Assembly: GCA_905234495.1 (NCBI GenBank)
Contig: CAJOHE010000014.1
Coordinates: 1 to 52,219 of the forward strand
Direction: 5' to 3'
Origin: an uncultured Eubacterium sp.
Lineage (GTDB): Bacteria > Bacillota > Clostridia > Oscillospirales > Acutalibacteraceae
DNA: 52,219 bases
Positions within the stretch are counted from its first letter, which is position 1. Each line of letters opens with the position of its first letter. Below, one piece after another: positions 8,399 to 15,898 of the stretch. A program made the translations under genes and the position numbers. A model generated the notes under the pieces. The model had not been told where the DNA came from. It saw only the letters and a program-made list of their open reading frames with translations, and made no database searches.

Positions 8399-9352
8399 AT
8401 GGCAGAATTCAGATGGGCATACATCGGAAGCGGTAATATTGCAAAAAGCACCGCGAGAAGCATTACAAAGGGCAAGCACAGAATAACCGCGGTTTATTCG
8501 AGAAACCGCGAGAAGGCTGCGGCGTTTGCGAAAAGTCAGGGCGCAAGTGTTTTCGAGAGCTTTGACGAGCTGATTGAAAACGACTGCTATGACGCGGTAT
8601 ATATTGCAACGCCCCACACCTCCCACCTTGAATATTCGGTGAAGGCTATGAAGGTGGGAAAGCCCGTGCTGTGCGAAAAGCCGGTTGGCGTCAGCGTTAA
8701 AGAGGTTGACGGGATAATTCAGGCGTCAAGGGATAACAACGTGTATTTCTGCGAGGCTATGTGGACGTGGTTTTCAGACGTTGCGCTGACTGTTAAGAAA
8801 TGGATTGCGGAAAAGAGGCTCGGCGAGATTAAAAGCGTTCACATCGACTACGCTTTTCCCGGACTTATGATGAGCAAAAATTCCCGCGTGCTTATGCCCG
8901 AAACCGCGGGCGGCGCGCTTCTTGACGTTGGCATCTACCCCATCACCTACTGCTACAATCTATTCGGTTATCCAAAAGATATAAAGTGTGAAGGCACGAT
9001 TAAAAACGGCATTGACGTTGAGGAAACGGTTACGCTTATTTACGACGGGTTTGAATGCGTTCTCGAAATGTCGCTTGCCAAGCTCAAAGAGGGCTGCAAA
9101 ATAAAAGGAACAAAGGGTGAAATCAACATTCCGATGTTTCATATGGCGCGCCTTGCGACTCTGAAAGCCGACGGCAAAAAGGAAAGCTTCAAGGGAAAGA
9201 CCGACTATCTCACGGAATTCACCCGTGTTGCCGAGGAAATAAAAAGCGGCAAAACCGAGTCCGATTACATACCGTTTGAAGCGACGCGAAACTGTATGAA
9301 AATAATGGACGAATGCCGAAAACAAATGAATCTTGTCTATCCTTTTGAATAG
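8399..9352 (+). CDS. Gfo/Idh/MocA family NAD(P)-dependent oxidoreductase
   Basis: The 317-residue protein has an N-terminal Rossmann fold with the dinucleotide loop IGSGNIAKS (about 8-16), the conserved CEKPVGV Lys motif (about 93-99), and the C-terminal beta-sheet domain that binds the sugar-like substrate (AGGALLDVGIYP near 176-187). Members oxidise or reduce sugars, inositols or dihydrodiols. The closest-looking group is the dihydrodiol/xylose dehydrogenase type, but the substrate cannot be read from sequence. The gene is monocistronic, diverges from tepA, and is followed by a hairpin lacking a good T-run at 9361-9380. Confidence 0.85.
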   Translation: MAEFRWAYIGSGNIAKSTARSITKGKHRITAVYSRNREKAAAFAKSQGASVFESFDELIENDCYDAVYIATPHTSHLEYSVKAMKVGKPVLCEKPVGVSVKEVDGIIQASRDNNVYFCEAMWTWFSDVALTVKKWIAEKRLGEIKSVHIDYAFPGLMMSKNSRVLMPETAGGALLDVGIYPITYCYNLFGYPKDIKCEGTIKNGIDVEETVTLIYDGFECVLEMSLAKLKEGCKIKGTKGEINIPMFHMARLATLKADGKKESFKGKTDYLTEFTRVAEEIKSGKTESDYIPFEATRNCMKIMDECRKQMNLVYPFE

Positions 9353-9360
9353 AAAAAACT

Positions 9361-9380
9361 GCCCTGGGGAAACTCAGGGC
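9361..9380 (+). terminator. hairpin after the oxidoreductase gene
   Basis: GCCCTG (9361-9366) pairs with CAGGGC (9375-9380). What follows is AAAATTAAT rather than a T-run, so termination would be weak. Confidence 0.4.
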
Positions 9381-9393
9381 AAAATTAATATTA

Positions 9394-9413
9394 TTGTTAC
9401 ATTTTTGTAATTG
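9394..9413. promoter_or_regulatory. possible Rex-type operator half-site before the aconitase gene
   Basis: The 20-nt stretch begins TTGTTAC and ends GTAATTG. The Rex consensus is TTGTTAA-N6-TTAACAA, so the left half matches 6 of 7 and the right half only partly. It overlaps the -35 box. Another half-site, TTGTTAA, lies at 9444-9450 just after the -10. Since rex is the third gene of this operon, redox control by Rex is plausible but not shown. Confidence 0.3.
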
Positions 9414-9439
9414 ACTTAATATATATTATATATTAAAAT
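9411..9439 (+). promoter_or_regulatory. sigma-A-type promoter of the acn-icd-rex operon
   Basis: TTGACT (9411-9416) and TAAAAT (9434-9439) are separated by 17 nt. The aconitase start at 9482 follows a GGAGG at 9466-9470. Confidence 0.75.
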
Positions 9440-9481
9440 AAGTTTGTTAATTTTTTGAATAATTTGGAGGAAATTTTAACA

Positions 9482-11419
9482 ATGGGACTTACTTTGGCTC
9501 AAAAGTTAATTAAAACGCATCTTGTTGAGGGCGAAATGAAGGTCGGCACCGAGATAGGTTTGAGAATCGACCAGACCCTCACTCAGGACGCAACAGGCAC
9601 AATGGCTTATCTTGAATTTGAGGCTATGGGCGTTGACAGGGTCAAGACCGAGAAATCGGTTGCCTACATCGACCACAACACGCTTCAGACAGGCTTCGAA
9701 AACGCCGACGACCACAGATATATTCAGACCGTTACAAAGAAGCACGGCATATGGTTCAGCCGTCCCGGTAACGGTATCTGCCATCAGGTTCACCTCGAGC
9801 GCTTCGGTATTCCGGGCAAGACCTTAATCGGCTCTGACAGCCACACCCCTACGGGCGGCGGAATCGGTATGCTTGCTATGGGCGCGGGCGGACTTGACGT
9901 TGCAGTTGCAATGGGCGGCGGTACATATTATATCCCTATGCCCAAGATGACGAGAATCAACCTTCACGGCTATCTCAAGCCGTGGGTTTCGGCAAAGGAC
10001 GTTATCCTTGAGGTGCTCAGAATTATGAGCGTTAAGGGCGGCGTAGGCAAGATTATTGAGTACGGCGGCGACGGCGTTAAAACCCTCACCGTTCCCGAGA
10101 GAGCTACCATAACAAATATGGGCGCAGAGCTCGGCGCAACGACTTCAATCTTCCCGTCGGACGAGATTACTCTCGCATTCCTCAAGGCTCAGGGACGTGA
10201 GGACGACTGGACGGAAATTCTTCCGGACACCGACGCAGAGTATGACGAGATTATCGACATCGACCTCTGCTCGCTCACACCCATGGCGGCCTGCCCCCAT
10301 ATGCCCGACAAGGTTAAGACGACCGATGAAATCGGCAAAATCAAGGTTGACCAGGTTGCAATCGGCTCATGCACGAACTCATCCTTCGTTGATATGATGA
10401 AGGTTGCGGCAATACTTAAAGGCAAGACGGTTTGCCCGACTGTTTCCCTCTGCATCGCGCCCGGCTCAAAGCAGGTGCTCAATATGCTTGCACTCAACGG
10501 CGCTCTTTCCGATATGATTAACGCCGGCGCAAGAATTCTTGAATCAGCCTGCGGTCCGTGTATCGGTATGGGACAGTCGCCGAATTCAGGCGGCGTATCG
10601 CTTCGTACATTTAACAGAAACTTTGAGGGACGTTCGGGAACAAAGGACGGTCAGATTTATCTTGTATCCCCCGAGGTTGCGGCTGCTTCCGCTCTTACGG
10701 GATATCTCACCGACCCGAGAGACCTCGGCGAGGCACCCGACATCACGATGCCCGAAAAGTTCATTGTAAACGACAATATGATTGAAGCGCCTGCATCACC
10801 CGAAGAGGCTGACAGCGTTGAGGTTCTCAGAGGACCGAACATCAAGCCCTTCCCGAAGACCGAGCCCCTTCCCGAAAGCATCGAGGCTAAGGCTGTGCTC
10901 AAGGTCGGCGACAACATCACAACCGACCATATTATGCCCGCGGGTGCAAAGATACTTCCCTACCGCTCAAACATTCCTCACCTTTCACAGTACTGCTTTG
11001 CTGTATGCGATGAAAGCTTCCCCGAGAGAATCAAGACCGAGGGCAAGGGCATCATCATCGGCGGCGCAAACTACGGTCAGGGCTCTTCGAGAGAGCACGC
11101 AGCGCTCGTTCCGCTCTATCTCGGCGTTAAGGCAGTAATCGCCAAGAGCTTTGCGAGAATTCACATCGCAAACCTTGTAAACGCGGGAATCCTTCCCTTC
11201 ACCTTTGAAGATGAGGGCGATTACGACAGAATCGACCAGATGGACGAGCTCGCTCTTCCGAACATCAAGGACGCTATTGAAAACGGCGGTCAGGTTGTTC
11301 TCAGAAACGTGACCAAGGGCGAGGAATACAAGCTTGATTCTTCACACCTTTCGGACAGACAGAGAGCTATGCTCGTTTGCGGCGGACTGCTTGACTACAC
11401 GAGAGAGATGAACAAATAA
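9482..11419 (+). CDS. acnA: aconitate hydratase (aconitase)
   Basis: This cytosolic 645-residue enzyme interconverts citrate and isocitrate through a [4Fe-4S] cluster. Cluster ligands are visible in SCTNSSF and in ACGPCIGMG. The swivelling C-terminal domain has GSSREHAA, and the substrate-binding GSDSHTPTGGG block is near residue 115. At this length it belongs to the single-polypeptide short aconitases (the Aquifex/mitochondrial-like group), shorter than the roughly 900-residue AcnA of enteric bacteria. The start at ATG 9482 follows GGAGG with 11-nt spacing; an upstream in-frame codon at 9455 has no ribosome binding site. It is the first gene of an operon with isocitrate dehydrogenase and Rex. 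Citrate synthase is not in the window. Confidence 0.93.
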   Translation: MGLTLAQKLIKTHLVEGEMKVGTEIGLRIDQTLTQDATGTMAYLEFEAMGVDRVKTEKSVAYIDHNTLQTGFENADDHRYIQTVTKKHGIWFSRPGNGICHQVHLERFGIPGKTLIGSDSHTPTGGGIGMLAMGAGGLDVAVAMGGGTYYIPMPKMTRINLHGYLKPWVSAKDVILEVLRIMSVKGGVGKIIEYGGDGVKTLTVPERATITNMGAELGATTSIFPSDEITLAFLKAQGREDDWTEILPDTDAEYDEIIDIDLCSLTPMAACPHMPDKVKTTDEIGKIKVDQVAIGSCTNSSFVDMMKVAAILKGKTVCPTVSLCIAPGSKQVLNMLALNGALSDMINAGARILESACGPCIGMGQSPNSGGVSLRTFNRNFEGRSGTKDGQIYLVSPEVAAASALTGYLTDPRDLGEAPDITMPEKFIVNDNMIEAPASPEEADSVEVLRGPNIKPFPKTEPLPESIEAKAVLKVGDNITTDHIMPAGAKILPYRSNIPHLSQYCFAVCDESFPERIKTEGKGIIIGGANYGQGSSREHAALVPLYLGVKAVIAKSFARIHIANLVNAGILPFTFEDEGDYDRIDQMDELALPNIKDAIENGGQVVLRNVTKGEEYKLDSSHLSDRQRAMLVCGGLLDYTREMNK

Positions 11420-11422
11420 GAA

Positions 11423-11440
11423 GCACGATTGGAAATCGTG
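11423..11440 (+). other. hairpin just after the aconitase gene
   Basis: AGCACGATT and AATCGTGC form an 8-bp stem around GGA with no T-run. It could stabilise the upstream mRNA or mark processing between acn and icd. Confidence 0.4.
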
Positions 11441-11458
11441 CAGGGGTTCAGGGATGCC

Positions 11459-11523
11459 CATACAGAATCCCTCCGTGCGGCTGACGCCGCCCAACTCCCT
11501 TTGACAGGGGAGGCAATAAGGTT
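11459..11523 (+). repeat. interspersed palindromic intergenic repeat (copy 1)
   Basis: The segment runs from ACAGAATCCCTCCGT to GGGGAGGCAATAAGG and holds two hairpins, GCGGC-TGAC-GCCGC and CTCCC-TTTGACA-GGGGAG. I recognise the frame GAATCCCTCxGT...CTCCCTTTGACAxGGGAG as a kind of short repeat scattered in intergenic DNA of many gut Clostridia. It separates acn and icd within one operon and ends a few bases before the icd ribosome binding site. A degenerate second copy lies at 21251-21291. Confidence 0.6.
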
Positions 11524-11536
11524 TAAGGAGATTAAT

Positions 11537-12715
11537 ATGACAGTTTTAGAAAATAAAGCGCTTGACGAGGCTGTTGCAAAATTCAGAGAACTGATGGAAA
11601 CCCAGCTTGCTCGCGCAAAGAAAATCAAAGAGGACAAGGAATTTACCGACTATGACGCGCTCGACACAATCGTTATCGGCATCTGCGGCGGCGACGGCAT
11701 AGGCCCCGTTATCACAAAGGAAAGCGAGAGAGTGCTTGCATTTCTTCTCAAGGACGAGGTTGCAAGGGGCAAGGTTACCTTCAAGGAAATCGACGGTCTT
11801 ACAATCGAGAACAGAGCCGCCTGCAACAAGGCGATTCCCGACGACGTTCTTGCAGAGCTCAAGAAATGCCACGTTATCCTCAAGGGACCGACCACCACAC
11901 CCCGTCAGGGCGACCCGTGGCCGAACGTTGAATCGGCTAACGTTGCTATGAGAAAAGAGCTTGACCTCTTTGCGAATATGAGACCCGTCAAGGTTCCCGA
12001 GGAAGGCATTGACTGGACTTTCTTCAGAGAAAACACCGAGGGCGGCTACGCAGTCGGCTCACACGGCGTAAACATTACGGACGACCTTGCAGTTGACTTT
12101 ACGGTTGCAACTCAGGAAGGCTGTGAGAGAATCGCCCGCCTTGCCTATGACTACGCAAAGAGAAACAACAAAGGCAAGGTTTCAATCATCACGAAGGCAA
12201 ACATCATCAAGACCACGGACGGCAAATTCCTCAAGACTGCTCAGAAAATCGGCGAGGAATATCCCGACATCGTGACCGACGACTGGTATGTTGACATCAC
12301 GACCGCAAAGCTCATCGACCCGATGAGAAGAAAGGACTTTAAAGTATTTGTTCTTCCTAACCTCTACGGCGACATCATCACCGACGAAGCGGCTGAGTTC
12401 CAGGGCGGCGTAGGCACCGCAGGCAGCGCAAACATCGGCAAGAGATACGCTATGTTTGAGGCAATTCACGGCTCGGCACCGAGAATGATTAAGGAAGGCA
12501 GAGGCCAGTATGCGGACCCGTGCTCAATGCTTCGCGCTTCGGTTATGCTTCTTTCCCACATCGGATACCAGAAGGAAGCAGACGCTCTTGAGGCTGCGCT
12601 TGACAAGTGTATGTTTGAGGAAAAGAAGCTCACAATCACGGGACGTGACACAGGCTGCACCTGCAGCGAATTCGGCGATTACGTAATGGAAACAATCACT
12701 CAGATGACGAAATAA
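11537..12715 (+). CDS. icd: isocitrate dehydrogenase, isocitrate/isopropylmalate dehydrogenase family
   Basis: This 392-residue protein decarboxylates isocitrate to 2-oxoglutarate with NAD(P). Family blocks seen are GGDGIGP, KGPTTTPRQGD, FRENTEGGYAVGS, ITKANIIKTTDG, the metal-binding NLYGDIITDEAAEFQGGVG, and the adenine-binding EAIHGSAP. Cofactor preference is not obvious from sequence. The start at ATG 11537 follows AAGGAG. The frame upstream to 11429 runs through the intergenic repeat and is not coding. It acts directly after aconitase, giving a citrate-to-2-oxoglutarate route, presumably for glutamate synthesis in an anaerobe. Confidence 0.9.
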   Translation: MTVLENKALDEAVAKFRELMETQLARAKKIKEDKEFTDYDALDTIVIGICGGDGIGPVITKESERVLAFLLKDEVARGKVTFKEIDGLTIENRAACNKAIPDDVLAELKKCHVILKGPTTTPRQGDPWPNVESANVAMRKELDLFANMRPVKVPEEGIDWTFFRENTEGGYAVGSHGVNITDDLAVDFTVATQEGCERIARLAYDYAKRNNKGKVSIITKANIIKTTDGKFLKTAQKIGEEYPDIVTDDWYVDITTAKLIDPMRRKDFKVFVLPNLYGDIITDEAAEFQGGVGTAGSANIGKRYAMFEAIHGSAPRMIKEGRGQYADPCSMLRASVMLLSHIGYQKEADALEAALDKCMFEEKKLTITGRDTGCTCSEFGDYVMETITQMTK

Positions 12716-12739
12716 GACTACTTTCAGGGGTTGATAAAA

Positions 12740-13390
12740 ATGACTTCAAACGAAGAAATCTCAATTTCCGTTATAAAGCGATTACCGAGATACTACCGCT
12801 TTTTAAGGTCGCTCAAGGAAAACGGCATAGTGAGAATCAGCTCAAAAGAGCTTGCCGCAAGAATGGGACTTACGGCGTCGCAGATTCGCCACGATTTCAA
12901 CTGCTTCGGCGGCTTCGGTCAGCAGGGCTACGGCTACAACGTTCCCGAGCTCTACGATAAAATCGGCGAAATCCTCTGCGTTGACAATGAGATTAAGACC
13001 ATTCTCATCGGCGCGGGTAACCTCGGCAAAGCGGTTACAAACAAGATATTCTCGAAAAACAGTGGCTTCAAGCTCATCGGAATTTTTGATAAGAACGAAG
13101 CAATCTGCGGAAATATGATTAAGGGAATACCCATCAGAAATATAAACTATCTCGAAAACTTTTGCATTGATAATAAGCCTGTATGCGCGGTTACCTGCAT
13201 TCCCTCAAACGATATGAGAGAGGTTACGGAAATGCTTGTAAACGCCGGTATAAAGTGCTTCTGGAACTTTTCAAACTACGATATTGCAATGGCTTATCCC
13301 GAGGTGCTTGTTGAAAACGTTCACCTTACGGACAGTCTGCTGACGCTTGGTTATCTTGCAAATACTTCGCTTGATATGGAGGAGAAGTAA
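12740..13390 (+). CDS. rex: Rex redox-sensing transcriptional repressor
   Basis: The 216-residue protein has an N-terminal winged helix (SVIKRLPRYYRFL, RISSKELAARMGLTASQIRHDF) and a Rossmann domain with the NADH loop IGAGNLGKAV (about 91-100), the standard Rex architecture. Rex binds DNA when the NADH/NAD ratio is low and leaves it when NADH rises, controlling fermentative and redox genes. The ATG at 12740 follows AGGGG with 9-nt spacing. An in-frame TTG at 12731 directly abuts that ribosome binding site and was rejected. Its place after acn and icd suggests autoregulation of an NADH-producing branch (see the half-sites before acn). Confidence 0.93.
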   Translation: MTSNEEISISVIKRLPRYYRFLRSLKENGIVRISSKELAARMGLTASQIRHDFNCFGGFGQQGYGYNVPELYDKIGEILCVDNEIKTILIGAGNLGKAVTNKIFSKNSGFKLIGIFDKNEAICGNMIKGIPIRNINYLENFCIDNKPVCAVTCIPSNDMREVTEMLVNAGIKCFWNFSNYDIAMAYPEVLVENVHLTDSLLTLGYLANTSLDMEEK

Positions 13391-14076
13391 TGCAGCAAAT
13401 CAGTACAAAAGAAATTGTGGATATCGTCAGATACAACGACACCTCCGTAATACTCGTTGAAAAGATTCCGATTAACAAGCCCGGACAGTTCAAGGTGCAG
13501 TATTCGGTTGTCAGCTTTACGGACAGAAAGATTGAACCGTCAACAAAGAGCGCGTATCTTCTCAAAAAATTCGGCGCAAATTTCAAGAGAATAAGCGAGA
13601 TTATTCCGAATTTTGTTCAGTGCGAGGCGTCAATCCTCTACGACAGAAGAGTGCTTGCTGTTTATCCCAACGGCGAGGCGGGAATCTTTGACCGCGACGG
13701 CGAGCTTGAGTGGAGCGGTGAATTTGAATACCACGGAAATCCCGTAAGCTGCGCTGCTCTCGAGGGCAAATACTTCTGGTGCGTATGCCCTAAGGAAAAC
13801 TGCGTTATCAGATATTCGGCACAGAATATGAAGGTTGATTTGAGAATCGGCGGCATTGATGCGGACACGTTTGTAAATCCCACCCATATCTCATATGACG
13901 GCAAGGATTTATTTGTGTGCTGCGACAACAACAAGGTAAGGCGTATTGACGGCGCAAACTACACCGCGTCCGATTATCTCAACTTCCACAACCGCATTGA
14001 AAAGTATTATAAATACGGCGACTACGCTATTGCGGTTATGGCTGACGGCGCATACTTTTTGGAAAACAATGAATAA
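13390..14076 (+). CDS. hypothetical protein, possibly beta-propeller-like
   Basis: This 228-residue protein is unrecognised. It has no signal peptide and no membrane segment, so it is likely cytosolic. The sequence alternates short hydrophobic strands and turns (LYDRRVLAVYPNGEAGIFDRDG, KYFWCVCPKENCVIRYS, KDLFVCCDNNKVRRIDG), which suggests three to five repeats of a beta-propeller or similar all-beta fold. Its ATG overlaps the rex stop by one base (TAATG) with GGAGGAG before it, so it is translated with rex and may be functionally tied to it. It is the last gene of the operon; a terminator follows. Confidence 0.65.
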   Translation: MQQISTKEIVDIVRYNDTSVILVEKIPINKPGQFKVQYSVVSFTDRKIEPSTKSAYLLKKFGANFKRISEIIPNFVQCEASILYDRRVLAVYPNGEAGIFDRDGELEWSGEFEYHGNPVSCAALEGKYFWCVCPKENCVIRYSAQNMKVDLRIGGIDADTFVNPTHISYDGKDLFVCCDNNKVRRIDGANYTASDYLNFHNRIEKYYKYGDYAIAVMADGAYFLENNE

Positions 14077-14084
14077 AAGACAGA

Positions 14085-14120
14085 GGGTGCAATATACGTC
14101 TATTGTACCCTTCTTTTATT
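14085..14120 (+). terminator. terminator of the acn-icd-rex operon
   Basis: GGGTGCAATA (14085-14094) pairs with TATTGTACCC (14101-14110) apart from one G-T pair, and is followed by TTCTTTTATT. Confidence 0.8.
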
Positions 14121-14147
14121 GACTGAATAGGACATTTTACTTATAAT
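14119..14147 (+). promoter_or_regulatory. sigma-A-type promoter of the nitroreductase gene
   Basis: TTGACT (14119-14124) and TATAAT (14142-14147) with 17-nt spacing directly follow the preceding terminator. A GAGGTGA ribosome binding site lies at 14154-14160. Confidence 0.8.
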
Positions 14148-14164
14148 GAACCTGAGGTGATTAT

Positions 14165-14941
14165 ATGAAAAACGTTATCAGAATTGACAGAGAAAAATGT
14201 ATCGGCTGCGGACTATGCGTTAAGGACTGCCCTGCCTCGTTTCTTTCGCTTCAAAACGGCAAGGCGACAACAGGCGGTCCCGGCTGCATTGAATGCGGTC
14301 ACTGCTACGCCATATGCCCCGCAGAGGCAGTTGAGATGAAGGGCTACAGCTATGAGGGCTGCGACGGATACGGCGAGATGAGCGAATTCGACTCGGATAA
14401 GCTTCTCACCGCTATGAAGAGCAGAAGAACAATCAGGCAGTACAAGAACACGCCTGTTGAGGATGAGAAGATCAAGATGATACTTGAGGCAGGTCGTTAC
14501 TGCCCCACCGCGAAAAACTCGCAGAATATCGCCTACACGGTGCTTTCAAAGGACACGATGGCTGAGCTTGAAGCTGAGGCGGTAAAGCTTTTCAGAAGCG
14601 GCAAGAAGGTTGTATCGCCCTTTGTTGAGAGCATCAAAAAGCACGACTTCCCTGAAACGTTTTTCTTCAAGGGTGCACCCCTTGTTATCGTAGTTTCAAG
14701 CAGCTCAACAAACGACGCGGCGCTCGCCTGCTCGTATATGGAGCTTATGGCAGAGAGTCTCGGGCTCGGCGTGCTTTACAGCGGATTTTTCGTTGCGGCG
14801 TCGAAGCTCAGCCCAAAAATAAGAAAAGCCCTCGACCTTCCGAGAGGTCATAAGGCTGTGAACTGTATGATTATGGGCTATCCCGACGTCAGGTATAAAC
14901 GCATCGCGCCGAGAAAAGTCGTTAACGTCAAATACATATAA
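14165..14941 (+). CDS. ferredoxin-nitroreductase fusion flavoprotein
   Basis: The 258-residue protein has two domains. Residues about 1-60 form a 2x[4Fe-4S] ferredoxin with CIGCGLCVKDCP and CIECGHCYAICP. Residues about 75-258 are an FMN-dependent nitroreductase with SRRTIRQYKNTPV (phosphate-binding Arg cluster), RYCPTAKNSQN and a C-terminal MGYPDVRYKR. Such fusions are common in Clostridia and probably use reduced ferredoxin instead of NAD(P)H to reduce nitro or quinone-like substrates; the physiological substrate is unknown. It is transcribed alone, between two terminators. Confidence 0.9.
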   Translation: MKNVIRIDREKCIGCGLCVKDCPASFLSLQNGKATTGGPGCIECGHCYAICPAEAVEMKGYSYEGCDGYGEMSEFDSDKLLTAMKSRRTIRQYKNTPVEDEKIKMILEAGRYCPTAKNSQNIAYTVLSKDTMAELEAEAVKLFRSGKKVVSPFVESIKKHDFPETFFFKGAPLVIVVSSSSTNDAALACSYMELMAESLGLGVLYSGFFVAASKLSPKIRKALDLPRGHKAVNCMIMGYPDVRYKRIAPRKVVNVKYI

Positions 14942-14946
14942 AAGAA

Positions 14947-14978
14947 AAACGCGTTTTGCAAAGTTGCAAAACGCGTTT
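14947..14978. terminator. bidirectional terminator after nitroreductase
   Basis: A 14-bp perfect stem (14947-14960 with 14965-14978) with a 4-nt loop is flanked by A and T runs. It can stop both the nitroreductase mRNA and the converging phosphoribosyltransferase mRNA. Confidence 0.85.
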
Positions 14979-14987
14979 ATTATCTCC

Positions 14988-15554
14988 TTATTTAAAGAAC
15001 AGCGGAAGCTTTTCAAGGTAAACGATGTCGTCCCTGTCAGCACTGTCTCCCTCTGCAAGGGGTGCGCAGGAAGCAACGATTTCACCGCCGAATTTTTCAA
15101 CAAGAAGCTGAACTGCTCTGAGGCTTTCGCCGGTTGAAATAACGTCATCCACAATGAGAACTCTCTTGCCCGTGAGAAGGTCGCCGTCCTCGTGACCGAG
15201 GTAGAGGGTCTGCTCTCTCTGGGTTGTGATTGACGTAACGGTTACCTTTTCGGGGTTATCCATATACACCTTAACACCCTTGCGTGCAACGATGTATTTC
15301 TTGCCGCTCTGCTTGCTCATCTCGTATGCAAGCGGAATTGACTTTGCCTCGGGGGTAACGATGTAATCAAACTCGGGAACCTTTTTGAGAAGCTCTCTTG
15401 CGCAGCACTCGGCAAGCTCAACGTCGCCGAAAAGAATGAACGCCGCGATATCAAGCGTGTCTGAAACCGCAAACTTCTGAAGCTGCCTTGTAAGTCCTGC
15501 GATATGAAGCTCGTAGAACTCCTTATCCTTTCTCTTCATATCCTTTGTAATCAT
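14988..15554 (-). CDS. adenine phosphoribosyltransferase-like protein
   Basis: This 188-residue type I phosphoribosyltransferase has the PRPP-binding loop VLIVDDVISTGES (about 131-143), the upstream VTPEAKSIPLAYEM segment typical of adenine/xanthine PRTases, and ARKGVKVYM with the basic patch. Members transfer phosphoribose from PRPP to a purine base (salvage), or act as the effector domain of purine regulators. The base used cannot be decided, so apt is not assigned. The ATG overlaps the TGA of the HIT gene and is preceded by GGGGGAGAAG. Confidence 0.78.
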   Translation of the reverse strand: MITKDMKRKDKEFYELHIAGLTRQLQKFAVSDTLDIAAFILFGDVELAECCARELLKKVPEFDYIVTPEAKSIPLAYEMSKQSGKKYIVARKGVKVYMDNPEKVTVTSITTQREQTLYLGHEDGDLLTGKRVLIVDDVISTGESLRAVQLLVEKFGGEIVASCAPLAEGDSADRDDIVYLEKLPLFFK

Positions 15555-15886
15555 ATAATCTTCTCCCCCAGTTCCGTTCCGCCTACGAGGTGGAAATGAA
15601 TGTGCAGTACCGACTGACCTGCGTCAGCGCCGCAGTTATTGATAATCCTGTATGAGGAAATTCCCTGAAGCTTTGCGATTTCGGGGATTTTTTCAAATAT
15701 GTGCGCAACGTATTTGCTGTTATCTTCAGTCACTTCGTTTGCGCTGTCGATATGAATTTTCGGAACGATAACCGTATGCACGGGTGCAACGGGGTTGATG
15801 TCCTTGAACGCTAAAATCATATCGTCCTCATAAACCTTTGTTGAAGGGATTTCGCCCGCGATTATTTTACAAAAAATGCAGTCCAT
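15551..15886 (-). CDS. HIT family nucleotide hydrolase/transferase
   Basis: The 111-residue protein shows the Hint-branch pattern. N-terminal CIFCKIIAGEIPS has the Cys pair that can bind zinc together with a downstream His, and the catalytic triad HIHFHLVGG is near residue 95. Known members hydrolyse aminoacyl- or lysyl-AMP and other adenosine 5'-phosphoramidates. Between alaS (12 nt upstream) and the PRTase it may clean up aminoacyl-adenylates, which is an inference from its neighbours. Confidence 0.9.
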   Translation of the reverse strand: MDCIFCKIIAGEIPSTKVYEDDMILAFKDINPVAPVHTVIVPKIHIDSANEVTEDNSKYVAHIFEKIPEIAKLQGISSYRIINNCGADAGQSVLHIHFHLVGGTELGEKII

Positions 15887-15898
15887 AACTATCTCCTG

